Shown here piece by piece: positions 1 through 7,018 of a DNA stretch of 64,000 nucleotides (the first letter of the stretch is position 1; each line of letters begins with the position of its first letter). Origin of the DNA: Lineus longissimus (lineage: Eukaryota > Nemertea > Pilidiophora > Heteronemertea > Lineidae); NCBI RefSeq assembly GCF_910592395.1, contig NC_088322.1:2296001-2360000 (forward strand), given 5' to 3'. The notes under the pieces were generated by a model. It was not told where the DNA came from. It did no database searches and worked only from the letters and a program-made list of their open reading frames with translations. A program made the translations under genes and the position numbers.

Positions 1-167
1 ATTTTAACAAAAGCCCTTACAGGCCTTTTTGTCTCAAAATAGCTTAGAAACCCCTAAGAACCAGACACCACAATACATATATTCTATCATTCATTAGATT
101 CCCAGTGAAGCGTTGCAATGAAATGGTCAGTGAAATGGTAAGGGAATACTAGAGTTCAATGGGTTAA
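1..167 (+). repeat. Left terminal inverted repeat of element A (outer tip cut off by window)
   Basis: The reverse complement of this stretch matches 17794-17960 with only a few differences. Bases 1-85 are the inner part of a terminal palindrome whose apex falls near position 20. The remaining outer arm, about 45 bases, lies outside the window. Confidence 0.9.
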
Positions 168-296
168 TGTAATCATGACTTACTGTATTCCAACAGAAAG
201 TACACGTCAATAGCTTTTTACCGTGCATTTTACCTGATATATGATGTTGGCACTGTTCACTGCATGTACATAATTTTACTAGTAAATAAATAGAAA

Positions 297-1214
297 ATGG
301 CAACAGGATATTTATTAAATACCGAAAGGGCACATAAGATTCCACTTGGTTTGAAAGCTGAGAGGCAGCATCATATCATTACTCATAACCCATCATCTGC
401 TAACCCCAAAGAAACACTGTATGTTAGAATACCGGCATTGCGAGAGAATACATTCTTTGTACCTAAATCTCTTTATCTGTCTGCTGATGTAACCATTTCT
501 GGTGATTCTAAAAATAGTGTTGTAAATAATCTTGGTAGAAACCTGATTTCAAAGATGGTGGTTAAGTGGGGAACAGAGCAGATATTTGACCTTGACGAAT
601 ACAGTCATTATTCTACATTTAAAGATCTGTGGTTTACAGAAGAAGAAAGAAATGATAGAGTTTTTCAGGGTATTCAGTCAAAAAATCTTAGAGAATTAAG
701 ATCAGGAGTCGCTGAAGCTGATGTCACTGGAGAAACAGCTAATGAAAAGACTTTAAAGAAAGTGTTTGACAAGAAGTACAAAATACCATTAGATTTTGAA
801 CTATTCCATCATCATGCTCCATTTTCCATTGAAAACCCTAACATAAGTAAAGTGCAGATCACAATAGAGGGTGTTGCCAATCAGGTGTTCCCAGAAGGAA
901 TGAGAATGATGGATCAATGGGAGGAGATCAAGAAACATTTTATGTCTGAAGATTTGAAGAAAACTCATGACTGTAACATGACCATGGAAAAATACTATGG
1001 TGATTCTAATCACTATGGTTTATGGTTGGACCTGAGAACTTCTGAGGATAATCGTCTTCACGGATCAGGAAAGAAGCTCCAGAACACAAAAGATGGTATT
1101 CAATTATCTATTACAAAGAAATCTGGAAAGGGACCATACAAAATGCACATATTCGTGGTTTCTGACGCCCAGGTAAACATCCAGAATTCTCAGATTGCTT
1201 CACTCCAGCACTGA
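297..1214 (+). CDS. Major capsid protein (double jelly-roll type), internally deleted
   Basis: This 305-residue protein starts at MATGYLLN. Its place beside the TIR, the ATPase and the minor-capsid genes, and its general character, fit the Polinton hexon-like capsid protein that would assemble into the icosahedral shell. The element B copy (29673-30558 plus 35993-36370) has about 115 additional codons between HHAPF and ENPNIS. This copy therefore carries an in-frame deletion of roughly 345 bases around position 825 and is unlikely to fold as a full capsid subunit. The remainder is nearly identical to copy B. The start is preceded by an AT-rich AAATAAATAGAAA stretch. The capsid assignment rests on context and general resemblance and has not been tested by structure. 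Confidence 0.7.
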   Translation: MATGYLLNTERAHKIPLGLKAERQHHIITHNPSSANPKETLYVRIPALRENTFFVPKSLYLSADVTISGDSKNSVVNNLGRNLISKMVVKWGTEQIFDLDEYSHYSTFKDLWFTEEERNDRVFQGIQSKNLRELRSGVAEADVTGETANEKTLKKVFDKKYKIPLDFELFHHHAPFSIENPNISKVQITIEGVANQVFPEGMRMMDQWEEIKKHFMSEDLKKTHDCNMTMEKYYGDSNHYGLWLDLRTSEDNRLHGSGKKLQNTKDGIQLSITKKSGKGPYKMHIFVVSDAQVNIQNSQIASLQH

Positions 1215-1326
1215 GGTGCTGCAAGAACAAAGTTCGCTCCAACACTGAAACAAAGTTCGTACAACACTAAATTAAATACTGAATACTAGATAAATGAGTT
1301 TTACTAGTGATTTTCTAAGTAATTAA

Positions 1327-1563
1327 ATGGATACACCAGGAAAGAAAGATATCATAAATACACTGTATCAAAGTTTACTGTTGGCATCAACAACAATTGG
1401 TTACTCTATGTTACTGAAAAGGTTCTTGAGAATCAATATTGGTCCCCCAAGTCAGGCCAACCTAGAGGAAATTCTTAAACTGGGAGGAACTGTAGCTATT
1501 AGTAATGGAACATTAGAGTACCTTTACGATCAAGGAATCCTACCCAGAAATATTATGAAGTAA
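1327..1563 (+). CDS. Small conserved Polinton protein, 78 residues, unknown function
   Basis: The start lies in TTAAATGG. The protein has a mildly hydrophobic N-terminal half (about residues 12-27, SLLLASTTIGYSMLL) that could be a membrane segment, and a second apolar patch near residues 48-60. It lies between the major-capsid and minor-capsid genes, which suggests a virion or assembly role. The element B copy (29385-29621) differs at only two residues, so it has been kept under constraint. I recognise it as a protein that recurs beside such capsid genes in invertebrate Polintons, but I know no function. Confidence 0.75.
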   Translation: MDTPGKKDIINTLYQSLLLASTTIGYSMLLKRFLRINIGPPSQANLEEILKLGGTVAISNGTLEYLYDQGILPRNIMK

Positions 1564-1620
1564 GAATAATTTACTTATTTGATAAAAGGTAAATTTGAAA
1601 ACGAAAATTTGCTTAAGTAA

Positions 1621-2388
1621 ATGGTTACTGTAATGAACATAGATTCAAGTGACTATCCAGATCAGAGTTCAAGTGATTTAACAGTCAATCTCAAGACTGA
1701 AATTCAGGATGCATGTAGCATCACTTTAACTTTTGCAGTAATACCTTGTACATTCTACAACATAAGTGCAGCCAGGGAGAATAACCGAATCAAAGTTAAG
1801 GGGTTTGATGTGGCAGAGATTACGCTACCAGATGGTCTCTATGACCTACAGAGCTTTTCAAAAGTATTTGCGGATAAGTTGAAAGAAAATAGTATGAGTA
1901 GAGGTGCTGTCAGATTTGACCTTGAAGAACCAACAGGTAAGGCCATCTTACACTTCCTAAAGAGAAAAAATGAGGCGCATTATCAGATCTATTTTCTTGG
2001 TAAAAGTAATGAATTATTTGGCATGAAATCAGAATGGCCTTATCCTTTAGACAATAAAAGTAAGGATGATGTTGTAAGCGAGAAACCCATCAATTTTAGA
2101 CCAATTAACCATTTTGTTTTTCACTGTGACATAATCGAATCTAATAGTGTATTAAGTAATGGTGAAGCATCTGATGTGCTAACCACAAGACCAATAAAGG
2201 AAGCTAATTTTGGGGATTTAATAGCATACACATTTGAGAAACCAATAGCAATTCCCTGTAAACCAAGATTCAATAAGCTGAATATTCGCTTAACTGATGA
2301 AAAAGGTGACATCATCGATCTTAATGGTCATAATGTACAGTACCAATTGGTATTAACTCGAGCTATGCTCTCAGGGACACATCATTGA
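1621..2388 (+). CDS. Minor capsid (penton-like, single jelly-roll) protein
   Basis: A 255-residue protein starting in TAAATGG. Its N-terminal half has alternating strands that open with SSDLTVNLKTEI. Its C-terminal strand pair, around residues 223-247 (NIRLTDEKGDIIDLNG), matches the closing signature of Polinton penton-type minor capsid proteins. In a virion it would form the vertex pentamers. The last residues contain a 21-base double-hairpin repeat insertion (2358-2378) that adds seven codons near the end. Copy B (28619-29365) lacks it and is otherwise almost identical. A related but broken paralogue lies at 10987-11794. Confidence 0.7.
   Translation: MVTVMNIDSSDYPDQSSSDLTVNLKTEIQDACSITLTFAVIPCTFYNISAARENNRIKVKGFDVAEITLPDGLYDLQSFSKVFADKLKENSMSRGAVRFDLEEPTGKAILHFLKRKNEAHYQIYFLGKSNELFGMKSEWPYPLDNKSKDDVVSEKPINFRPINHFVFHCDIIESNSVLSNGEASDVLTTRPIKEANFGDLIAYTFEKPIAIPCKPRFNKLNIRLTDEKGDIIDLNGHNVQYQLVLTRAMLSGTHH
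2358..2378 (+). repeat. Double-hairpin repeat unit inside the minor capsid gene
   Basis: A 21-base insertion containing GAGC-TAT-GCTC and a partial GGAC arm, seven codons long and in frame. The corresponding site in element B (near 28630) is empty. Confidence 0.85.
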
Positions 2389-2412
2389 AATTAACATTTT
2401 CATTGGAATTAA

Positions 2413-2871
2413 ATGGCTGGCATTGGCATGTTATTTGGGTCTGCAATAATCAATGGATTAGCATTCACTGGATCCGGTTACCTTTTTAAAAAACTAGACA
2501 AGAATAGCTATGAGACTGAAGTGAAAAGACATGATTTGGCTCAGGAGCAATTACAGAAGGCCTCCACAGAATGGGATGAGCATAGGAAAAGTACCATTGA
2601 CTTCGTTAATCTTGAATTAAAGAGAGAAAGAGACGCTTCTATTGATTTTAACAATACTGATTCAGCACTTACTGTTTACAATCATTTACATCCAGAAAGA
2701 ACTATTGTACTACCTCAGCGACCACAATTAAGTGATTACTACCAACCTAGTGATGAAATGAAGAAATACGAGTACCTATGGATTATCCTAGGACTTAGTG
2801 GTTTAGGGTTAATAATTTATTATTTTACTAGGGTTAGAAAGACTAAGACAACTGATCGGACACAGTCCTGA
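2413..2871 (+). CDS. Two-membrane-segment coiled-coil protein, unknown function
   Basis: A 152-residue protein starting in TTAAATGG. A short apolar N-terminus (about residues 3-24) is followed by a charged helical region rich in K, E and R (about 30-80), likely a coiled coil. A second membrane segment follows around residues 119-138 (YLWIILGLSGLGLIIYYF), with a basic tail. It is conserved in element B (28138-28596), where the tail differs because A has a double-hairpin insertion at 2857-2886. The layout suggests a virion membrane or assembly factor. No enzyme motif is visible. Confidence 0.7.
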   Translation: MAGIGMLFGSAIINGLAFTGSGYLFKKLDKNSYETEVKRHDLAQEQLQKASTEWDEHRKSTIDFVNLELKRERDASIDFNNTDSALTVYNHLHPERTIVLPQRPQLSDYYQPSDEMKKYEYLWIILGLSGLGLIIYYFTRVRKTKTTDRTQS

Positions 2872-2886
2872 GAGCATAGCTCAATC
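2857..2886 (-). repeat. Double-hairpin repeat at the 3' end of the 152-residue gene
   Basis: It contains an imperfect GGAC-ACA-GTCC and a perfect GAGC-ATA-GCTC. Element B has a shorter sequence here, running directly from TTGAT into GAGAAGCGGG. Confidence 0.8.
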
Positions 2887-2896
2887 AGAAGCGGGA

Positions 2897-3517
2897 CTAA
2901 GATTTTTGATGTGAAAGAGTAAATCCAAATGGATGTTGTAGTCTAATGATCAGTTTTGATCCTTTTTTCATCTTAAGTTCTTCTATGTAGTACTGTCTTT
3001 TCTCCTTAGGAATAACACTGTTTTCTTCTAAGGCATCTTTCATGGCTGATTCATCCTTATTAAAAAATAATACTAAAATTCTTATGTTCTCTCTGTAGTC
3101 CTTGACAACTGAATTGTACTTCTGAACTAGTAACCAAACAGTGAGATTGTAGTGCCTGCCGGAAAAGGCAAGATTACATAACTCGGACACCTTCTTTTTT
3201 GTGTCTCTCAAATTAGCACAGTCATCAATGAGGAATAATGTGTTAGAACCAGCAAAGGTCAGAGTAGCAAACTGAAGCACAAGGTCCAAATTACTGACCA
3301 CAGCTTCAGGATTAACTATGTAGACGTTCTTGTCTTGGTAAATCCATTTCCTTTCATATGTCTTATTGTTGAAATATGTTGGACAGAAAATGACTATGTT
3401 CTGGAACTTGTGCCGATACTCCTTTTCTAAGAGGTCAAGGGCAAAATATGTCTTACCACAATTGGTAACACCAGAAATTAACATATTGTGTGGCTCGTAA
3501 ATAAATACTTCACTCAT
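2897..3517 (-). CDS. DNA-packaging ATPase (A32/FtsK-HerA type)
   Basis: A 206-residue P-loop ATPase. Walker A is GVTNCGKT (about residues 16-23) and Walker B is TLFLIDDC (about 93-100). The compact length and the pairing with capsid genes fit the genome-packaging ATPase of Polintons and related viruses, which pumps DNA into the capsid. Its start codon and that of the integrase are separated by only four bases (TTAA) inside the palindrome CATTTAAATG, so one site probably drives both. Copy B (27521-28141) differs at about six residues, which suggests long-kept function. Confidence 0.85.
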   Translation of the reverse strand: MSEVFIYEPHNMLISGVTNCGKTYFALDLLEKEYRHKFQNIVIFCPTYFNNKTYERKWIYQDKNVYIVNPEAVVSNLDLVLQFATLTFAGSNTLFLIDDCANLRDTKKKVSELCNLAFSGRHYNLTVWLLVQKYNSVVKDYRENIRILVLFFNKDESAMKDALEENSVIPKEKRQYYIEELKMKKGSKLIIRLQHPFGFTLSHQKS

Positions 3518-3524
3518 TTAAATG
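3515..3524. promoter_or_regulatory. Bidirectional TAAATG start element (CATTTAAATG)
   Basis: A perfect 10-base palindrome holds both divergent start codons (ATPase at 3517 leftward, integrase at 3522 rightward). Each reads TAAATG, which resembles the poxvirus late-promoter core. The same palindrome is kept in element B at 27514-27523. Confidence 0.6.
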
Positions 3525-4673
3525 AATGTAAAGGATGACACACAGCAGTATCTAAGGGATTTGTACTACAACCCCGAGAGTCCCGTGGCTTACAGTTCTT
3601 TGAGTAAAATCTGGAAACAGGTCAAGGAAGATATGACTTCGTCACGAGAGCAGAGCACAACTTCGTTGTTAGGGACAAAGTCCCGCTCAGGAAAACTTAT
3701 TAAACAAAAAGAAGTGAAAGAATTTCTAGAAACACTACCAACTCACCAACTACACAAACCGGCCATTAAGAAATTCACCTTCAGGAAGACAATGGTATCG
3801 TACATCGATCAACAGTGGCAAGCAGATCTGGTTGACATGCAAAAATTTGAGAAACAGAATAAGGGTTTCAGATTCATTTTAACAGTCATAGATCTATTTA
3901 GTCGTTTTTCTTGGGCTCTAGCAGTTAAGAGTAAGAGGGGAGAAGAAATCAGAGATGCATTTAAAGTAATATTTGAGGAAGCAAAACCAACGAAAATCCA
4001 GTTTGATGACGGTAAAGAATTTTACAACAAACACTTCAAGGAACTCTTAACAGAAAATGACATAGAATGGTTCTCCACAAAATCTGATAAGAAGGCAGCA
4101 GTAGTAGAGAGATTCAATAGAACCCTTAAAGAAAAAATGTGGCATTATTTCACCGCTAAGGAGACTGACAAGTGGATTGACGTTCTGGATGACCTGGTCA
4201 GCGGCTACAATAACACATTTCACTCATCAATAGGTATGAAACCTGTAGACGCCAGAAAGATGGAAAACGAAGGAACAGTGTGGTACAATCTTTACGGTCT
4301 TCACCTCAAAGAGACATTTGGTGATCCAAAGTACAAAGTAGGTGACAGTGTAAGAATTTCAAAGTACAAGTCCATTTTCGGTAAAGGTTACATGCCCAAC
4401 TACACCGAGGAGGTGTTCCAAATCAAACAGATCATCTTTACTCACCCTATCGTCTACCAGCTTGAGGATTACCACAAAGAAGAAATTCAAGGATATTTCT
4501 ATGAAGAGGAATTGAGCTATGTTCCTAATCCTGACCAGCTAGAGTACAAGATCGAGAAAATCCTAAGGTACAAGACCAGTAAAGGCAAGAAATACGGATT
4601 AGTGAAGTGGAAGGGTTACAGTGATAAGTTCAATGAATGGTTACCAGTTTCTGATATCAAATCATTGAAATGA
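3522..4673 (+). CDS. Retrovirus-like integrase with C-terminal chromodomain
   Basis: A 383-residue DDE integrase. The catalytic core has D near residue 102 (WQADLVDM), D near 162 (QFDDGKEFYN) and E near 196 (VVERFNRT). A C-terminal chromodomain follows at about residues 340-383, with aromatic residues in YGLVKWKGYSDKFNEWLP. It would join the element's ends to target DNA, and the chromodomain may steer it to modified histones. A 57-base insertion at 3633-3689 made of double-hairpin repeats adds 19 residues near residue 38; element B lacks it. The reading frame is intact. The start lies in TAAATGA. Confidence 0.9.
   Translation: MNVKDDTQQYLRDLYYNPESPVAYSSLSKIWKQVKEDMTSSREQSTTSLLGTKSRSGKLIKQKEVKEFLETLPTHQLHKPAIKKFTFRKTMVSYIDQQWQADLVDMQKFEKQNKGFRFILTVIDLFSRFSWALAVKSKRGEEIRDAFKVIFEEAKPTKIQFDDGKEFYNKHFKELLTENDIEWFSTKSDKKAAVVERFNRTLKEKMWHYFTAKETDKWIDVLDDLVSGYNNTFHSSIGMKPVDARKMENEGTVWYNLYGLHLKETFGDPKYKVGDSVRISKYKSIFGKGYMPNYTEEVFQIKQIIFTHPIVYQLEDYHKEEIQGYFYEEELSYVPNPDQLEYKIEKILRYKTSKGKKYGLVKWKGYSDKFNEWLPVSDIKSLK
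3633..3689 (+). repeat. Compound double-hairpin repeat inside the integrase gene
   Basis: A 57-base insertion between GGAAGAT and GGAAAACTT. It contains GACTTCGTC, GAGCAGAGC and GGGACAAAGTCCC units. The empty site in element B (near 27412) reads straight through. Confidence 0.85.
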
Positions 4674-4761
4674 AATAAAGTCTCTAAAGTGACTTAAGTC
4701 ACAAGAACAAGTTCGAAAAACGTAATTTAAAAAAAAAATGTCCTACTAAATAAAGAAAGAA

Positions 4762-5904
4762 ATGGAGGGAGCAATATTTGATAATCAAAATGGTATGATG
4801 AATCAAAATGGTATGATGAATCAGAATAATATGATGAATCAGAATAATATGATGAATCAGAATATTCAGAAGTTTTTGTATTATTTGCATCAAAATAATA
4901 TGTTAAATCAAAATATGATAAATCAGATTATGTTAAATCAAAATATGATAAATCAGTTTATCTTAAATCAAAACATGGAAAATCAAAATATGATAAATCA
5001 GAATAATATGATGAATCAAAACATGGAAAATCAACCTACAATTTATTGTGTTAAGTGCTGTGAAAAGAAACCTGAAATTAATTTTGAAAAGAACAGGCGT
5101 AATAAACTACATGATTACTGTAAAGAATGTGGTTCAAGTAAAACCAAGGGATGTAATAAATGTTATGAAAATAAATTACTAAGTGATGGTGAATTTGGTA
5201 AAGACGGAAATAGAGGTAATTGCAGATCATGTTTTAATTCATATTACAAAAAGGATTACCTTGACCAAAATGGTAATAGAGACAGACACAAAATTAGAGT
5301 TGGTCTAAACCGCATTTCTAAGGGAGAGTGCAATCGAGCTATGCTCTCAGGACGAAGTCCGACCGGTAATTCATCATTCAATCTAGGATGTACAGACAGT
5401 TTCTTCTCACAGTGGTTAGAGTACCAGAGGAGTCTATCTCCAATAGGACAAAGTCCCGAGAACAGAGTTCGAATAGTAGAAGAAGAGTTGGATCATGTCT
5501 TACCAATCAAGGAATTCAAAGATAAACCTGAACTGTGCTTTGCTTGGTTTAACATTAGACCAATGTCTAAAACACAAAACAGACAGAAGAGTGCTAAAGT
5601 AGACTACACACTATTTAAGGATCAATTGGATAGGTCAATGGATTTCATGGTAAAAATGAGAAGTGAAAACTGGTTTGTCTTTCGAGACCAGGATGTAATA
5701 CCAAATTGGAAAATAGTGATATCACAGCATTTCGGGGATTATCTTCGTGATGAAAATATGATTCTGCTTGATAGATTATCGAATTTAAATAATAACATGA
5801 GAATGAACCAGAACATTAACATATGTAGTCAGACAGAAATCATAAACGAGATGATTAAGTTGAATAATAGACTTGAAAGAAATTTACTCTTTGCAGTGAA
5901 TTGA
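4762..5904 (+). CDS. Zinc-finger protein with HNH-nuclease-like C-terminal domain
   Basis: A 380-residue protein. The first 90 residues are a low-complexity run of N, M and Q built from short NQNM-type repeats. Next come three CxxC pairs (about residues 95-155: CVKCCEKK, CKECGSSKTKGCNKC, CRSC). The C-terminal part carries DHVLPIKEF and a later N..P...N..K pattern (NIRPMSKTQNRQK), as in HNH endonucleases. It may nick or cut DNA during replication or packaging. Two double-hairpin repeats (5331-5364, 5446-5471) are inserted in frame; copy B (20303-21181) lacks both. B also has a completely different N-terminal repeat. The nuclease call is inference from motifs. Confidence 0.6.
   Translation: MEGAIFDNQNGMMNQNGMMNQNNMMNQNNMMNQNIQKFLYYLHQNNMLNQNMINQIMLNQNMINQFILNQNMENQNMINQNNMMNQNMENQPTIYCVKCCEKKPEINFEKNRRNKLHDYCKECGSSKTKGCNKCYENKLLSDGEFGKDGNRGNCRSCFNSYYKKDYLDQNGNRDRHKIRVGLNRISKGECNRAMLSGRSPTGNSSFNLGCTDSFFSQWLEYQRSLSPIGQSPENRVRIVEEELDHVLPIKEFKDKPELCFAWFNIRPMSKTQNRQKSAKVDYTLFKDQLDRSMDFMVKMRSENWFVFRDQDVIPNWKIVISQHFGDYLRDENMILLDRLSNLNNNMRMNQNINICSQTEIINEMIKLNNRLERNLLFAVN
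5331..5364 (+). repeat. Double-hairpin repeat in the HNH-like gene, first site
   Basis: It contains GAGC-TAT-GCTC followed by GGAC-GAA-GTCC. It adds 30 bases (10 codons) relative to the empty site in element B near 20680. Confidence 0.9.
5446..5471 (+). repeat. Double-hairpin repeat with AATA target duplication
   Basis: A 26-base unit (GGGAC-type arm, then GAACAGAGTTC) is flanked on both sides by AATA (5442-5445 and 5472-5475). Element B has a single AATA at the matching site. Together they add exactly 30 bases. Confidence 0.85.
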
Positions 5905-5923
5905 TTTTATTTTACTTAATTAA

Positions 5924-6193
5924 ATGAATAGAACTTGGGGTTACACAAAACGACCACGTAATTGGAAAGAAAGATTAGAACGATTTCGTAGAGAATTAGA
6001 GGCAGAAGTAGAGTCAAAGTTGGAGCCTGGTCCCGAAAAACCTTTAAAACCTGCTGTGCCTGCTGGGTCAGAAAAACCTGTTGGGTCAGAAAAACCTTTA
6101 AAATTTAATGTACAACAAAAACCTGTAGTGTCTGCAGGATCAACACTAAACACTAGAAATGACAGAACAACTGATTCTAGTTATTCCCACTAA
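5924..6193 (+). CDS. Small basic/proline-rich protein, unknown function
   Basis: An 89-residue protein starting in TTAAATGA. The N-terminal 30 residues are rich in R, W and K (NRTWGYTKRPRNWKERL). The middle is made of short GSEKP-type repeats and the tail is polar. Copy B (20015-20275) keeps both ends but differs in repeat number. The basic N-terminus could bind nucleic acid. I do not recognise it. It is followed after four bases by the next gene, which suggests co-expression. Confidence 0.6.
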   Translation: MNRTWGYTKRPRNWKERLERFRRELEAEVESKLEPGPEKPLKPAVPAGSEKPVGSEKPLKFNVQQKPVVSAGSTLNTRNDRTTDSSYSH

Positions 6194-6197
6194 TTAA

Positions 6198-6857
6198 ATG
6201 GATGGAGACAATAAGGTTTATCCAGATTTAAGTAATTTAAACTCTGAAAGTCAATTAAACTATGAAAGGTCTGAAAAGCATACAGAAAGTAACCCTCAGG
6301 CTTTCAGACTACAACAAATATGTGAGGTTAAGAGTTTCTTAGAAAGCGAGATTGAATTTAGAAGAAAGATATTTTCAAAGTACAAAAAAGCATTTAGCGT
6401 AATTACTGGCATTAGCCATTTCCTTAATTTTGCCAGCGTTGCAGCCGGATCTGTTGGTGTTTCCGCTCTAGCTGGTGTCATCACGGCACCGATAGGCTTA
6501 GCTTTGGGTGGCGTAACAATAGGTAGTGCCATTATTTCATCAGCCTTAGGCTGGGAGAAAAAGAATATTCTAAGGAAAATTGAAAAGCATGAGAATATCA
6601 GAATGTTGGCAATTTCAAAACTGAACACAATCAATGATTTGGTTAGTAAAGCCTTAACCGATTTTCACATATCTACAGATGAGTTTACTTTGATTCTCAA
6701 GGAGAAGGAGAAATACATTTCGATGAAAAATGCCATTAGGAAAAAACAAAGGGAGGCAAGTTCAGCTGTTGATGTAGAGTCTTTAAAGAAGACTTTTTTA
6801 GAAGAAGGAAAAAAACTAGCACAGACAGAGATGCTAGAAAAACTAAAAGTTCAGTAA
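6198..6857 (+). CDS. Membrane-associated helical protein, unknown function
   Basis: A 219-residue protein starting in TTAAATGG. A charged N-terminal half (about residues 1-65) precedes a long glycine/alanine-rich apolar hairpin (about 68-115, with AAGSVGVSALAGVITAPIGL). A conserved helical stretch with KIEKHENIR and LNTINDLVSKAL follows, ending in a lysine-rich coiled coil. The layout resembles a membrane-inserting hairpin. Element B carries a close copy (19390-20010) that stops slightly earlier. An A7 run at 6809-6815 lets a -1 shift enter an open frame that continues to 6988 (separate entry). The function is unknown, but the protein recurs in this class of element. Confidence 0.7.
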   Translation: MDGDNKVYPDLSNLNSESQLNYERSEKHTESNPQAFRLQQICEVKSFLESEIEFRRKIFSKYKKAFSVITGISHFLNFASVAAGSVGVSALAGVITAPIGLALGGVTIGSAIISSALGWEKKNILRKIEKHENIRMLAISKLNTINDLVSKALTDFHISTDEFTLILKEKEKYISMKNAIRKKQREASSAVDVESLKKTFLEEGKKLAQTEMLEKLKVQ

Positions 6858-6988
6858 ATCAAACAGGACCCGGACTACGTCCTAATCCTAATGTGGTGTA
6901 TCACTATCACTATTATCATGACTTCGGTGTTAGGGATGAATTTCACCAAGTAACACTACCATCAGCACCACCCTATTCATTAGTTTAA
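6815..6988 (+). CDS. Possible -1 frameshift extension ending in a PSAP-containing tail
   Basis: After the heptamer A AAA AAA at 6809-6815 (frame GGA AAA AAA), the -1 frame is open for 57 codons to a TAA at 6986-6988, past the normal stop of the upstream gene. The tail contains a histidine/tyrosine run (VYHYHYYHD) and ends LPSAPPYSLV. PSAP is the ESCRT-I late-domain motif. Element B keeps this frame, with third-position changes in the PSAPPYSLV stretch and the same stop (19224-19226, minus strand). There the A-run is shorter and the frame relation differs. It could be a programmed extension, a separate short ORF, or one gene broken by indels. Confidence 0.4.
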   Translation, partial: TSTDRDARKTKSSVNQTGPGLRPNPNVVYHYHYYHDFGVRDEFHQVTLPSAPPYSLV

Positions 6989-7017
6989 TCGAACTTTGTT
7001 CTCTGGACGTAGTCCGA
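6989..7017 (-). repeat. Double-hairpin repeat just after the PolB stop
   Basis: GAAC-TTT-GTTC and GGAC-GTA-GTCC arms lie between the PolB stop codon and the convergent upstream gene. Element B lacks the unit. Confidence 0.85.
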
Positions 7018-7018
7018 C

